Counted from the stretch's first letter, positions 1-6,343 are shown. The stretch: DNA of 6,766 nt from W0P28-013 sp963621145 (GCA_963621145.1 CAVFDI010000079.1:1-6766); one strand, 5' to 3'. Numbers and translations are program-made. Notes: generated from the sequence alone by a model not told the origin.

Positions 1-105
1 TCGATGGGTATTCGCAACCACACGAAAAGCGTTTTTTTCGTAAAATGGAGGAAATCGACGGAATTGATGAAAAATTGCACTCAAAAATCTGCTCAATTTT
101 GTCAC

Positions 106-143
106 AAAAAAATCGCAATTCCTCAACCAAGAAACTGCGATTT
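106..143 (-). terminator. Rho-independent terminator after mtgA
   Basis: Read on the minus strand, bases 143-130 and 123-110 pair as a 14-bp stem. Two of the pairs are G-U (135/118 and 132/121). The 6-nt loop is 124-129, and a run of seven T follows or overlaps the stem base (112-106). The G-U pairs form only in minus-strand RNA; on the plus strand they would be A-C mismatches, so the hairpin is built for leftward transcription. It starts 20 bp after the mtgA stop codon and most likely closes the nusB-mtgA operon. Confidence 0.8.
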
Positions 144-162
144 CCATATTTTTCAGCAAACA

Positions 163-888
163 TTATTTTGCCAACTCATCGTAAGGCGCGTACGAAAGAT
201 TGTTCATCTGTCGCAAAATGTGCTGTTGCTGCCGAAGCACATATTTTCCCGGATTTTGCACACTATACTTAAGCGGTTTGGGCAAGACAGCAGCCAAAAG
301 TGCCGCCTGTTCGCGCGTGAGTTTTGCGGCTGGACGATGAAAATAGTGCTGCGCTGCGGCCTCGACACCATAAATGCCCTTGCCAAATTCAGCCACATTC
401 AGGTAAACTTCCATAATGCGCCGCTTGCTCCAAAAGCCTTCTATTAATATGGTGTAGTACGCCTCAACACCTTTGCGAAAAAAATTTCGTGTGCCAAAAG
501 TGAAGACATTTTTCGCCGTTTGCTGCGTTATAGAACTGCCGCCAGCACGCTTAGGACTGCCTTTTTTCTCGTTTTTCTGATTTTTTTCGTGAGCCTTCTG
601 AATGTACTCCCAATCAAAACCATGATGCTCAAGAAATTTCTGATCTTCGGAAGCGATTACGGCCAAAACCATGTGGCGCGAAATTTCGTCGAACGAGACC
701 CAATCGCGCTGATATTTGTAATTTTTATCGCTGCGAAATTCGATGGCGCGCTTGAGCATCAGCGGCGTGTAGCAAACTGGCACAAAACGCAACAAAACAG
801 TCAAGCCGATGGTGATACCAAAAAACCACAAGACAAATTTCAGCAAAAATCGTCCAAATTGCGATTTCGACTTCTTCGGCTTATTCAT
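163..888 (-). CDS. mtgA: Monofunctional biosynthetic peptidoglycan transglycosylase (MtgA)
   Basis: A GT51-family enzyme that polymerises lipid II into glycan strands at the outer face of the inner membrane and has no transpeptidase domain. The 241-aa protein matches the usual length of about 240. It has a basic N-terminus, one membrane anchor at about residues 12-34, then the GT51 motifs in order: EDQKF with catalytic Glu81 followed by HHGFDW (81-93), GGSSITQQ (116-123), KRRIMEVYLN (155-164) and GIYGVEAAA (171-179). All key residues are intact. I chose ATG at 888 because AAAAGG sits 6 nt upstream and the gene then starts 14 bp after the coaE stop. An in-frame ATG at 921 would add 11 residues and overlap coaE by 19 bp. 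It is the last gene of the operon, followed by a terminator. Family assignment is firm; only the start is open. Confidence 0.93.
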   Translation of the reverse strand: MNKPKKSKSQFGRFLLKFVLWFFGITIGLTVLLRFVPVCYTPLMLKRAIEFRSDKNYKYQRDWVSFDEISRHMVLAVIASEDQKFLEHHGFDWEYIQKAHEKNQKNEKKGSPKRAGGSSITQQTAKNVFTFGTRNFFRKGVEAYYTILIEGFWSKRRIMEVYLNVAEFGKGIYGVEAAAQHYFHRPAAKLTREQAALLAAVLPKPLKYSVQNPGKYVLRQQQHILRQMNNLSYAPYDELAK

Positions 889-902
889 TTTGCGCCTTTT
901 AC

Positions 903-1484
903 TTACAATTTTTTGAGACATTTCGCGAGCGTATCTACCTGAATAAGAACACTTTGGCTATCATCGTTGGCGATGACAAAATCGGCCATCTGACGCATTT
1001 CTTCCGACGAAAGCTGACGGGCGGCACGCTGCGCAATCTGACTTTCGGTAGCGCCATCGCGCTGAACAGCACGCTGCAAACGCACCTCGAGCGGTGCATC
1101 GACCACCACTACCCTATCGACTAATTTTCTGAAATCGGTCTGAAGCAAAAGTGCCGATTCGACAAACACAATTTTATCGAGATGCACGCTACGCCAACGC
1201 TCAAAATCACGAAAGACGGCTGGGTGAACCAACGCATCGAGCGCGACCAACTTCTGCGAGTCAGAAAACACAACCGCGGCCAATGCACGACGGTCGAGCA
1301 CACCATCTTTATATAGGTGTTCGCCAAACTGACGAATCAACTCGCTGCGAAGCGCCTCATCTTCGTCGTAAAGGGCTTTGGCGCGCGTGTCGGAATCGTA
1401 AACTGCAAAACCACGCATACGCAGCAATCTGGAAATCAACGATTTACCACTGCCAATGCCGCCTGTGATTCCAACAATCATCAT
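903..1484 (-). CDS. coaE: Dephospho-CoA kinase
   Basis: Phosphorylates the 3'-hydroxyl of the ribose of dephospho-CoA with ATP, the last step of coenzyme A synthesis, in the cytosol. The 193-aa length is normal for CoaE. Visible motifs are the P-loop GGIGSGKS (8-15), the DSD acid pair Asp30/Asp32 in the CoA-binding region, His87-Pro88, the VESALLLQ segment (108-115) in place of the PLLFE seen in proteobacterial enzymes, and the lid-region ARQ (155-157). The open frame continues upstream, but family homology begins at MMIVGITGG, so the start is ATG 1484, which overlaps the ybbR stop by four bases (ATGA). A second ATG at 1481 is the next codon. The overlap suggests translational coupling with ybbR. 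The call is secure. Confidence 0.95.
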   Translation of the reverse strand: MMIVGITGGIGSGKSLISRLLRMRGFAVYDSDTRAKALYDEDEALRSELIRQFGEHLYKDGVLDRRALAAVVFSDSQKLVALDALVHPAVFRDFERWRSVHLDKIVFVESALLLQTDFRKLVDRVVVVDAPLEVRLQRAVQRDGATESQIAQRAARQLSSEEMRQMADFVIANDDSQSVLIQVDTLAKCLKKL

Positions 1485-2473
1485 TTTTCGAGAAGAAATT
1501 CCACCTCGGCTGGCGAAAAGTGCAACGAGCGCACATGCGAATTGTTCGTAACCACGCGCACCTGCGCCTTGTACGAACCTTTCTGAATATCGGCATAATC
1601 GACATAGGCCGAAAAATCGGTTGGCGAAAGCGCCTCGAATCGACTCACGCCAATGGAGCAAACCAACTTGACACTTGGTGGGAAAGTGCGCAACTGCACA
1701 TCGTTAGGGAAATTGCGCGCTTCAATGTTGAGTTCCAACGTCTTTTCGGTCGACATCTCGATAGGCACGGAAACCTCGACCGTTTCAACATCAAATTTTG
1801 CAGCGCGAACAGGTTTCAAGGCACACTGAAAAGTGGCAGATTTCGACAGCGGCTCGATGGGAGCAGAAAGAACAACCTCGACCGATTGCAGCGTGTCGAG
1901 CACATCGTGCGGAGCAAAAACCTCGACCGAAGCAGGTACTATTCGCACCGAATCGAGCAAAACATACGGAACGGCAAGCGGAATTTGTTGCGTCAACCGC
2001 ACAGGCAAATTTTTTTGTTCGAGACGAACGTACGACACCGCCACCGCCTCGGGTTTTATGGCAACAATCTGCGAAGTTTCGGGCAAACGATGTCGCACCG
2101 CCGCCATCCGACTGCGATAGTCAACCGAAAGCGTATTGCCATCGGCGAAAGCGTCGGAAAGATCGATCACGAGTGTATCGACATCGGCTTTCAGCCGATA
2201 ATTTATCAGCACCTGTCCTTCGTCGCGCACCGTTACAGAAAGCGTGTTGGGCAATTCGCGCTCGAGCAATGCATTGCTAGGAATGCCCACATATTGCAGC
2301 GGAATTTCGACGGTTGTGCTTCGGCGTGCGCCCACATTGTACATCACCCAAAAGAGCGATGCCAACAGCAAGAACGCAAGAAAAGCCACCGCATCCTCGG
2401 TGAAGAGAAGGCGTGCAACTCGGCGAGCCACCAAACGGCAGCGCGCCCCGACCGATTTCCAGTCGACTTTCAA
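1481..2473 (-). CDS. YbbR-like domain (CdaR-type) membrane-anchored protein
   Basis: A 330-aa protein with a basic N-terminus (KSVGARCRLVARRVARLL), one membrane segment at about residues 29-47, and a long beta-rich tail that would lie outside the cytoplasmic membrane. The tail contains repeated YbbR-like units, for example around IVPASVEVFAP in the middle and FPPSVKLVCSIG near the C-terminus. In Firmicutes the YbbR protein CdaR modulates the diadenylate cyclase CdaA. No cyclase gene lies in this window, so that role is only inferred. The position between yajC and coaE is the usual Bacteroidetes context. The start is TTG at 2473: the only in-frame codons back to the stop at 2486-2488 are GGA, ATA, ATC and ATT, and an AGGA ribosome-binding sequence lies 9 nt upstream of the TTG. 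The next Met lies inside the membrane segment, too late to be the start. Confidence 0.85.
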   Translation of the reverse strand: MKVDWKSVGARCRLVARRVARLLFTEDAVAFLAFLLLASLFWVMYNVGARRSTTVEIPLQYVGIPSNALLERELPNTLSVTVRDEGQVLINYRLKADVDTLVIDLSDAFADGNTLSVDYRSRMAAVRHRLPETSQIVAIKPEAVAVSYVRLEQKNLPVRLTQQIPLAVPYVLLDSVRIVPASVEVFAPHDVLDTLQSVEVVLSAPIEPLSKSATFQCALKPVRAAKFDVETVEVSVPIEMSTEKTLELNIEARNFPNDVQLRTFPPSVKLVCSIGVSRFEALSPTDFSAYVDYADIQKGSYKAQVRVVTNNSHVRSLHFSPAEVEFLLEK

Positions 2474-2483
2474 AATGATTATT

Positions 2484-2489
2484 CCTTAG
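2484..2489 (-). promoter_or_regulatory. Shine-Dalgarno-like site for the ybbR TTG start
   Basis: The minus strand reads TAAGGAATAATCATTTTG, placing AAGGA about 9 nt before the TTG codon at 2473-2471. Strong Shine-Dalgarno sequences are uncommon in Bacteroidetes. This one supports a non-ATG start, since no ATG is available upstream within the open frame. Confidence 0.45.
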
Positions 2490-2492
2490 GGA

Positions 2493-2840
2493 TTAATCTT
2501 TTTTCTCCGTTTTTTCAGGAGCGGCTTGCGTACCGTTTTCAGGAGCGTCAAAAACCATCGATTTGCTCACTTTGATACGCACATTGTCGGCAATTTCGAG
2601 CAAAACAACGTTGTCTTTCACCTCGCGAACACGACCATAAATGCCGCCCGAAGTGATTACGCGACGTCCAGCCTCGAGCGAATTTTGGAATTTCTGTACC
2701 TCTTTTTGGCGTTTATTTTGCGGACGAATCAGGAAGAAATAGAAGATCACAAAAATCAGCACAAGCATAAAGATGCTGGTCCATTGGCTTCCGCCAGCAG
2801 CTTCCATATCGGCTTGCAAGAGAATGTTCAGTAAAGTCAT
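2493..2840 (-). CDS. yajC: Preprotein translocase accessory subunit YajC
   Basis: A small inner-membrane protein associated with the SecDF part of the Sec secretion machinery. It has 115 aa, close to the usual 85-115. It shows a single hydrophobic segment at about residues 22-40, directly followed by the hallmark FLIRPQNKRQKE (36-47). The conserved cytoplasmic domain comes next, with LEAGRRVITSGGIYGRV (55-71) and a beta-strand stretch ending VRIKVSKSMV. The C-terminal tail is charged and rich in Glu and Lys (PEKTEKKD). The ATG start at 2840 lies 37 bp after the nusB stop, and the stop lies 19 bp before ybbR, so it is an internal operon gene. I see no separate promoter in either gap. Confidence 0.95.
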   Translation of the reverse strand: MTLLNILLQADMEAAGGSQWTSIFMLVLIFVIFYFFLIRPQNKRQKEVQKFQNSLEAGRRVITSGGIYGRVREVKDNVVLLEIADNVRIKVSKSMVFDAPENGTQAAPEKTEKKD

Positions 2841-2877
2841 AACGGTTAAATTTTAAGGTTAAATAATCTGTTTTTTT

Positions 2878-3852
2878 TTAAAGTTTTGTATCGGGTTTCA
2901 CCAATTTGCCAGCAGCACGTTGGTCGGCCACAATCTTGTCGAGAATGCCATTGATGAACGATGCGCTGCGTGGCGTGCTGTAGGCCTTTGCAATCTCGAT
3001 GTATTCGTTCAGCGTTACGCTTACTGGAATGGTTGGGAAGGTGAAAATTTCGGCCAAGGCGATCTTCATTATCAGCGTGTCCATGAATGCGATGCGATCG
3101 AAATCCCAGTTTTGGGCGGTGTCGATTATCATCTGCTCGTATTTTTCGGAGCCATCGATGGTTGCGTGGAATAGCGTGTGAACAAAATCAAGCTCATCAT
3201 CGCCATCGGCAAGGGTCATTATTTCGTTGTCGGCAATGGTGTCGACGGTGAAACGTTTGATAGTTTTTTGCACGAAACTCAGCACCGTGTCGAGGTCGTC
3301 GTTCCAATAGATGCTGTGGTCTTCGAGATAGGCATCGATGTCGAGACTGGCAGGCACATCATTTTTGAAAATTTTGCGCCAGATGTCGCGATCGGCATCG
3401 TACGAGCGCACATCTTCGTCCATATACTCTTTGTAGTGTTCAGAATGCGTAACAGCGCGGTAGAACGATGCCAAAACCGAGTCGTCGTCGGCATTCCAGC
3501 GATATTTTTCCGAGAAAGCTGCCAATTTTTCGCTTTCGCAAAGTTGCATGGCAAACATGTTGGTGGCAAAACGCATGTTCGGATTGCGCTCGGCATCGGT
3601 TGGCAAATACTTGTTGCGACGGCTATCAAGGTAAAATTCGGTGTAGCGAGTCAACTCCATCACCAGCGAAAGCATAGCCAAGTAGAGGTCGTTTATCTGC
3701 TCGACGCTCTTGTCGAGTTCTTTCTCGAACGAGCGAATGGCAGTGCGCTTTTCCAGCTCGGTAGGCACTACCATTTCGTCACGATTTTCGTTTTGAAAAT
3801 AGGCGTATAGCACCTGAACAGCCTTAACACGGAGAATTGCACGATTTATCAT
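2878..3852 (-). CDS. nusB: Transcription antitermination factor NusB (long Bacteroidetes form)
   Basis: NusB binds boxA RNA together with NusE (S10) to keep RNA polymerase from terminating early in rRNA operons. The protein has 324 aa. The C-terminal part holds the NusB fold, ending with the conserved EYIEIAKAYSTPRSASFING region (about 283-304). The N-terminus MINRAILRVKAVQVLYAYFQ is the family-typical first helix. The roughly 200-residue acidic insert or extension between them is usual in this phylum and is not a fusion artefact. I chose ATG 3852; an upstream in-frame TTG at 3861 would add only MCS and would leave almost no leader after the promoter element at 3879-3886. It is the first gene of the leftward operon. 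Confidence 0.93.
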   Translation of the reverse strand: MINRAILRVKAVQVLYAYFQNENRDEMVVPTELEKRTAIRSFEKELDKSVEQINDLYLAMLSLVMELTRYTEFYLDSRRNKYLPTDAERNPNMRFATNMFAMQLCESEKLAAFSEKYRWNADDDSVLASFYRAVTHSEHYKEYMDEDVRSYDADRDIWRKIFKNDVPASLDIDAYLEDHSIYWNDDLDTVLSFVQKTIKRFTVDTIADNEIMTLADGDDELDFVHTLFHATIDGSEKYEQMIIDTAQNWDFDRIAFMDTLIMKIALAEIFTFPTIPVSVTLNEYIEIAKAYSTPRSASFINGILDKIVADQRAAGKLVKPDTKL

Positions 3853-3878
3853 AGAACACAATTTGATTTTTTGGACTG

Positions 3879-3905
3879 CAAAGGTACGATTTTTTTTGTT
3901 TCAAA
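3879..3905 (-). promoter_or_regulatory. Bacteroidetes-type promoter for the nusB operon
   Basis: The minus strand has TACCTTTG at 3886-3879, an exact match to the Bacteroidetes -7 consensus TAnnTTTG. A TTTG at 3905-3902 could serve as the -33 element, but the 15-bp gap is shorter than the usual 19-21. The -7 box ends 26 bp before the nusB ATG, implying a leader of about 20 nt. The -7 element is convincing; the -33 element is tentative. Confidence 0.55.
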
Positions 3906-3932
3906 AATCCACTTTCGCGAGAGAAATTTTAG

Positions 3933-3948
3933 CCGAAAAAATTTTCGG
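3933..3948. other. Short palindrome between the ATPase unit and nusB
   Basis: CCGAAAAAATTTTCGG can form a stem of 6-7 bp with a 2-4 nt loop. No T-run follows it on either strand, so it is a poor terminator. It lies between the left 81-bp repeat and the nusB promoter and might be an operator or a weak transcription stop. The rest of 3853-3987 is AT-rich and holds no gene that I can support. Confidence 0.25.
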
Positions 3949-3987
3949 AAGATTTCCAAGGCGCAAATTCAATCAGAAAAAACGATT

Positions 3988-4068
3988 TTTATTCAATAAA
4001 ATCATCATACTGAACAAAAAAGTACGTTTTTTATTCAGTACAGCGTAGATTTTGAATAAAATGGAGAA
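3988..4068. repeat. Left copy of 81-bp direct repeat (palindromic)
   Basis: Identical to 5381-5461 at 79 of 81 positions; the differences are G4045/A5438 and G4048/T5441. It is internally palindromic. An outer stem pairs TTTATTCAA (3988-3996) with TTGAATAAA (4052-4060). An inner hairpin at 4008-4040 has 14-nt arms and the 5-nt loop GTACG. The copy starts 13 bp after the ATPase stop codon in the direction of transcription. It is far more AT-rich than the neighbouring genes. It could act as a terminator for the ATPase gene, as a recombination or insertion site, or both. Confidence 0.9.
4008..4040 (-). other. Inner hairpin of left repeat
   Basis: The arms TACTGAA-x-AAAAAA and TTTTTT-x-TTCAGTA enclose GTACG. 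The single non-Watson-Crick position (4015/4033) is C-A in plus-strand RNA but G-U in minus-strand RNA. A transcript reading leftward from the ATPase gene therefore forms an unbroken 14-bp stem. This agrees with a role in the 3' end of that transcript. Confidence 0.6.
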
Positions 4069-4081
4069 TTTTGCGCATCAT

Positions 4082-5344
4082 TTATTGGCTGATTTTTTTC
4101 AGCATGTCACACGAGAAAGTGCTTATTGGAACGACTTTTATAACATATCCATCTTTTTCGATGGTGCGACTGTCGTTCATTGTTACAATGGTGAGATCAT
4201 TGCAATGCAGTTCACCAGCGCACTCCACAAGACTATCGACCTCGCGCTTAAGCGTGCGCGGCTGCTCCAAATCGTAGCAAACCTGAACGAGCGACTCCAC
4301 CACCGTGCCATTGCGCATGACAAAATCGACCTCCTTATCGTTGCGCGAACGATAGTAAAAAAGCGAGGTCTCGGTGCTGTAACCGCAGCGCACGAGTTCC
4401 ACAAACACCTGATTTTCGAGCAACCGCCCAAAATTATCGCTCACACTGAAGGCCTTGGCCGCCACAAATCCATTATCGACCACATAGACTTTTTGTGGTG
4501 CTTTTTTCATCAATTTCAATTTGCTATTGTAGCGCGAAAGGTAGAAAAATAGGTACGGCTCGCTCAAATAATTCATAAATTTTTGAACTGTTGCCACACT
4601 CGTGAAACCAAGATTTTCTGCAATTGTATTGATACTGAACGCATTACAAAAATTCGACAGCAAATAAGAAGCCAACAAACCAAGGTCGGCCGTTTTGCGC
4701 ACTTTGTGCCTTTGTGCAACATCTTTAAGCACTATCGAGTCGAAAAGTGCCGACAGATAGTTGACCAGCAACGGTCGCGCCTCGAGCGTTTCGGGGTAGC
4801 CGCCACACTGCAAATAGTCCGCCAAAAGTTTTTTTGCCTTTGTCGATTTTGATTTTAACTTGGTTTTGTGCCATGCGAAAAACTCCGAAAGACTGAATGG
4901 CAGCATCTCCATCTGCACATAGCGCCCCGTGAGCAACGATGCCATTTCGCCACTCAGCAGCCGAGCATTGCTGCCAGTTACGACCATGTTCACGCCAAGT
5001 CGATAGAGTTTCGCCACCCACACATCCCAATGCGGCAGGTTTTGAACCTCGTCCAACAGCAAAAAATCGAAATTTGGATAGACTTGTTGCAACGTTTCGT
5101 AAACTGCGTTCTCGTTCCATGCATCGAGCAATTGCTGATCGTCGAAATTGAGATAAGCAAAATTCCTGCCGCGCAACAGCAGCAGTGCTTCGGTCGACTT
5201 TCCGACGCGGCGCGGACCGGTGATCAGTTTTATCTGTTTGCTCTGCAACAGATCGCTGGCGCAATATTTTGTTTGGCGCGTTACGTACGAGCGCGATAGT
5301 AAAAAATTGCGTTCCTTGCGCTGATTTTCGATAATTTTACGCAT
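4082..5344 (-). CDS. AAA-type ATPase, AAA_14/DUF4143 family
   Basis: A 420-aa, full-length member of a family of uncharacterised ATPases common in Bacteroidetes, Chlorobi and archaea, often in many copies per genome. The N-terminal AAA domain has Walker A GPRRVGKST (43-51), Walker B FLLLDEVQN (94-102), a sensor-like VVTGSNA (121-127) and a conserved LTGRY (138-142). A helical, winged-helix-like part follows (about 215-270). The C-terminal DUF4143 part (about 305-385) resembles a PD-(D/E)xK fold, with ENQVFVELVR (310-319), KEVDFV (337-342, Asp340) and ESLVQVCYDL (350-359); Gln354 stands where the nuclease lysine is expected. No signal peptide or membrane segment is seen. The ATG at 5344 follows a TAnnTTTG box. 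The gene stands alone between two 81-bp repeats and interrupts the space between a glycosyltransferase gene and nusB. Its biological role is unknown; a DNA-binding or mobile-element-linked function is inference. Confidence 0.88.
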   Translation of the reverse strand: MRKIIENQRKERNFLLSRSYVTRQTKYCASDLLQSKQIKLITGPRRVGKSTEALLLLRGRNFAYLNFDDQQLLDAWNENAVYETLQQVYPNFDFLLLDEVQNLPHWDVWVAKLYRLGVNMVVTGSNARLLSGEMASLLTGRYVQMEMLPFSLSEFFAWHKTKLKSKSTKAKKLLADYLQCGGYPETLEARPLLVNYLSALFDSIVLKDVAQRHKVRKTADLGLLASYLLSNFCNAFSINTIAENLGFTSVATVQKFMNYLSEPYLFFYLSRYNSKLKLMKKAPQKVYVVDNGFVAAKAFSVSDNFGRLLENQVFVELVRCGYSTETSLFYYRSRNDKEVDFVMRNGTVVESLVQVCYDLEQPRTLKREVDSLVECAGELHCNDLTIVTMNDSRTIEKDGYVIKVVPISTFSCDMLKKISQ

Positions 5345-5367
5345 AATTTTATCGATTTATTCCGCTG

Positions 5368-5375
5368 CAAAATTA
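5368..5375 (-). promoter_or_regulatory. Putative -7 promoter element for the ATPase gene
   Basis: The minus strand reads TAATTTTG, matching TAnnTTTG, 23 bp upstream of the ATPase ATG. No TTTG sits at a proper -33 distance. The region where it should lie falls inside the right 81-bp repeat, so the repeat may supply or modulate the upstream part of the promoter. Confidence 0.45.
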
Positions 5376-5380
5376 CAAAA

Positions 5381-5461
5381 TTTATTCAATAAAATCATCA
5401 TACTGAACAAAAAAGTACGTTTTTTATTCAGTACAGCATATATTTTGAATAAAATGGAGAA
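5381..5461. repeat. Right copy of 81-bp direct repeat (palindromic)
   Basis: Same orientation as the copy at 3988-4068, offset by exactly 1393 bp, with no gap in the alignment. It lies 9 bp after the stop codon of the upstream glycosyltransferase and 36 bp before the ATPase start codon, so it occupies the whole junction between the two genes. The outer arms are TTTATTCAA (5381-5389) and TTGAATAAA (5445-5453). The two differences from the left copy fall beside the outer arm and do not compensate each other. Confidence 0.9.
5401..5433 (-). other. Inner hairpin of right repeat
   Basis: Identical to the hairpin at 4008-4040, with 14-nt arms and a GTACG loop. In minus-strand RNA it forms a continuous stem with one G-U pair. 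It is well placed to end or stabilise the transcript of the glycosyltransferase gene whose stop is at 5471-5473. It lacks a GC-rich stem, so it is not a textbook terminator. Confidence 0.55.
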
Positions 5462-5470
5462 AATTTGGTG

Positions 5471-6343
5471 CTAATTTTTGCTGTGATAGCGACGATATTT
5501 GGCTGGCCAAGCGGCAATGCGCTGCGGCACTTTTATGATCCAGCGCGCGCATTTATCCGCGGCAAACTGCAGTGTATTGTACCAATGTTCTTGTGGCAAA
5601 ACCACCTCGCCGCCACGCTCGGCAGCGGCATAGCGTATCAACGCATCGATGCGCTCCTTTTGCATGCCTGCATTGCGCTGAAACAGGCGCACCACAATGC
5701 TCGGCACCGAATAGAAACGCGATAGCCACGAATGCGCGCAAAGTTCGCGCCCTTGAAGATCGTACAAAAGTGTGGAAATGCCATCGGCATGCCGTTCGGT
5801 CGGCAAATAGAGCGTTTTGAAATTGGCTGCCAGCCAAAGAAAAAATTGGTAGTAAGGTTCAATCACTTTGGGGCGATCGAATGTGTAATTTCCACCCAAC
5901 GCAGCGACATCGAATGCGGCAATCATCGCCTCTTTGTGGTCGGCATAGCGGAACGATTTCACCGCCTCGCGCGAAAATTTGGTGCGAATGAGCCGCAGAT
6001 CGAAAATATTGAAAAAAGGATTAGTAACCAGCGGATTACCAGCACGCATATTTCGTCCGCCATCGGGGCAGCCAGCGTTGGCATAACCATTTTTCACAAC
6101 AAAATCGACCAAATCCAGCACAGCATCGGGATTGGTAACAAAACAATCCTCGTCCACATTGATGGCGATGTCGCAGTCCGTGTCTTTCAACATCGTGTAG
6201 AAATAGCCATCGGCCGATTGGTCGGTGAGTCGTACGCACGGAAAGCCCATGCCTTCGTAAAACGCCTTCGAAAGGCGATAGAGCCGCAGGTCGAACGAGC
6301 GGCAAAAAAACTTGATGCGAAGCGGAGTAGCAGGGATGTTCAT
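5471..6343 (-). CDS. Putative GT-A-fold glycosyltransferase
   Basis: A 290-aa soluble protein without a signal peptide. The segment CDIAINVDEDCFVTNPDAV (57-75) is typical of GT-A enzymes: a hydrophobic beta strand ending in the acidic DED (64-66), which would hold the divalent metal and the nucleotide-sugar diphosphate. It is followed by CPDGG (92-96), NPFFNIFD (108-115) and a later AHSWLSRF (203-210) whose His could complete the metal site, as in other GT-A families. The C-terminus is basic and aromatic (KYRRYHSKN), suggesting contact with the membrane surface. The exact family and sugar are not recognisable to me. The neighbouring glycosyltransferase fragment supports a role in cell-surface polysaccharide or glycan synthesis. 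ATG 6343 is the first start of the frame. Confidence 0.65.
   Translation of the reverse strand: MNIPATPLRIKFFCRSFDLRLYRLSKAFYEGMGFPCVRLTDQSADGYFYTMLKDTDCDIAINVDEDCFVTNPDAVLDLVDFVVKNGYANAGCPDGGRNMRAGNPLVTNPFFNIFDLRLIRTKFSREAVKSFRYADHKEAMIAAFDVAALGGNYTFDRPKVIEPYYQFFLWLAANFKTLYLPTERHADGISTLLYDLQGRELCAHSWLSRFYSVPSIVVRLFQRNAGMQKERIDALIRYAAAERGGEVVLPQEHWYNTLQFAADKCARWIIKVPQRIAAWPAKYRRYHSKN

Noticed and set aside
23..40. CGAAAA / TTTTTTCG hairpin near the left edge
   Set aside because: A short AT-rich stem with too little flanking sequence to judge; no gene end is visible beside it.
4..447. Plus-strand open frame of 147 codons at the left edge
   Set aside because: It runs antisense through the terminator and the mtgA 3' half, its product resembles no family I know, and mtgA on the other strand has all its catalytic motifs.
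1485..1661. Upstream extension of the coaE frame by 59 codons
   Set aside because: It lies entirely inside ybbR, and CoaE homology starts exactly at MMIVGITGG with an ATGA overlap to the ybbR stop.
1520..2575. Plus-strand open frame of 351 codons opposite ybbR
   Set aside because: Its product is rich in Arg, His, Gln and Asn and shows no domain; it is the antisense shadow of the ybbR coding frame.
3178..3810. Plus-strand open frame of 210 codons opposite nusB
   Set aside because: It is an antisense shadow; the NusB frame has family-typical ends and a promoter, and this one has neither.
4088..4103. GCTGA-N6-TCAGC palindrome at the end of the ATPase gene
   Set aside because: It lies inside the last codons, has only a 5-bp stem and no following T-run; it is likely chance in Lys/Ile-rich codons.
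3988..5461. CRISPR or insertion sequence reading of the 81-bp repeats
   Set aside because: Only two copies are present with a 1.3-kb gene between them, no spacer array exists, the repeats are direct rather than terminal inverted, and no transposase gene is present.
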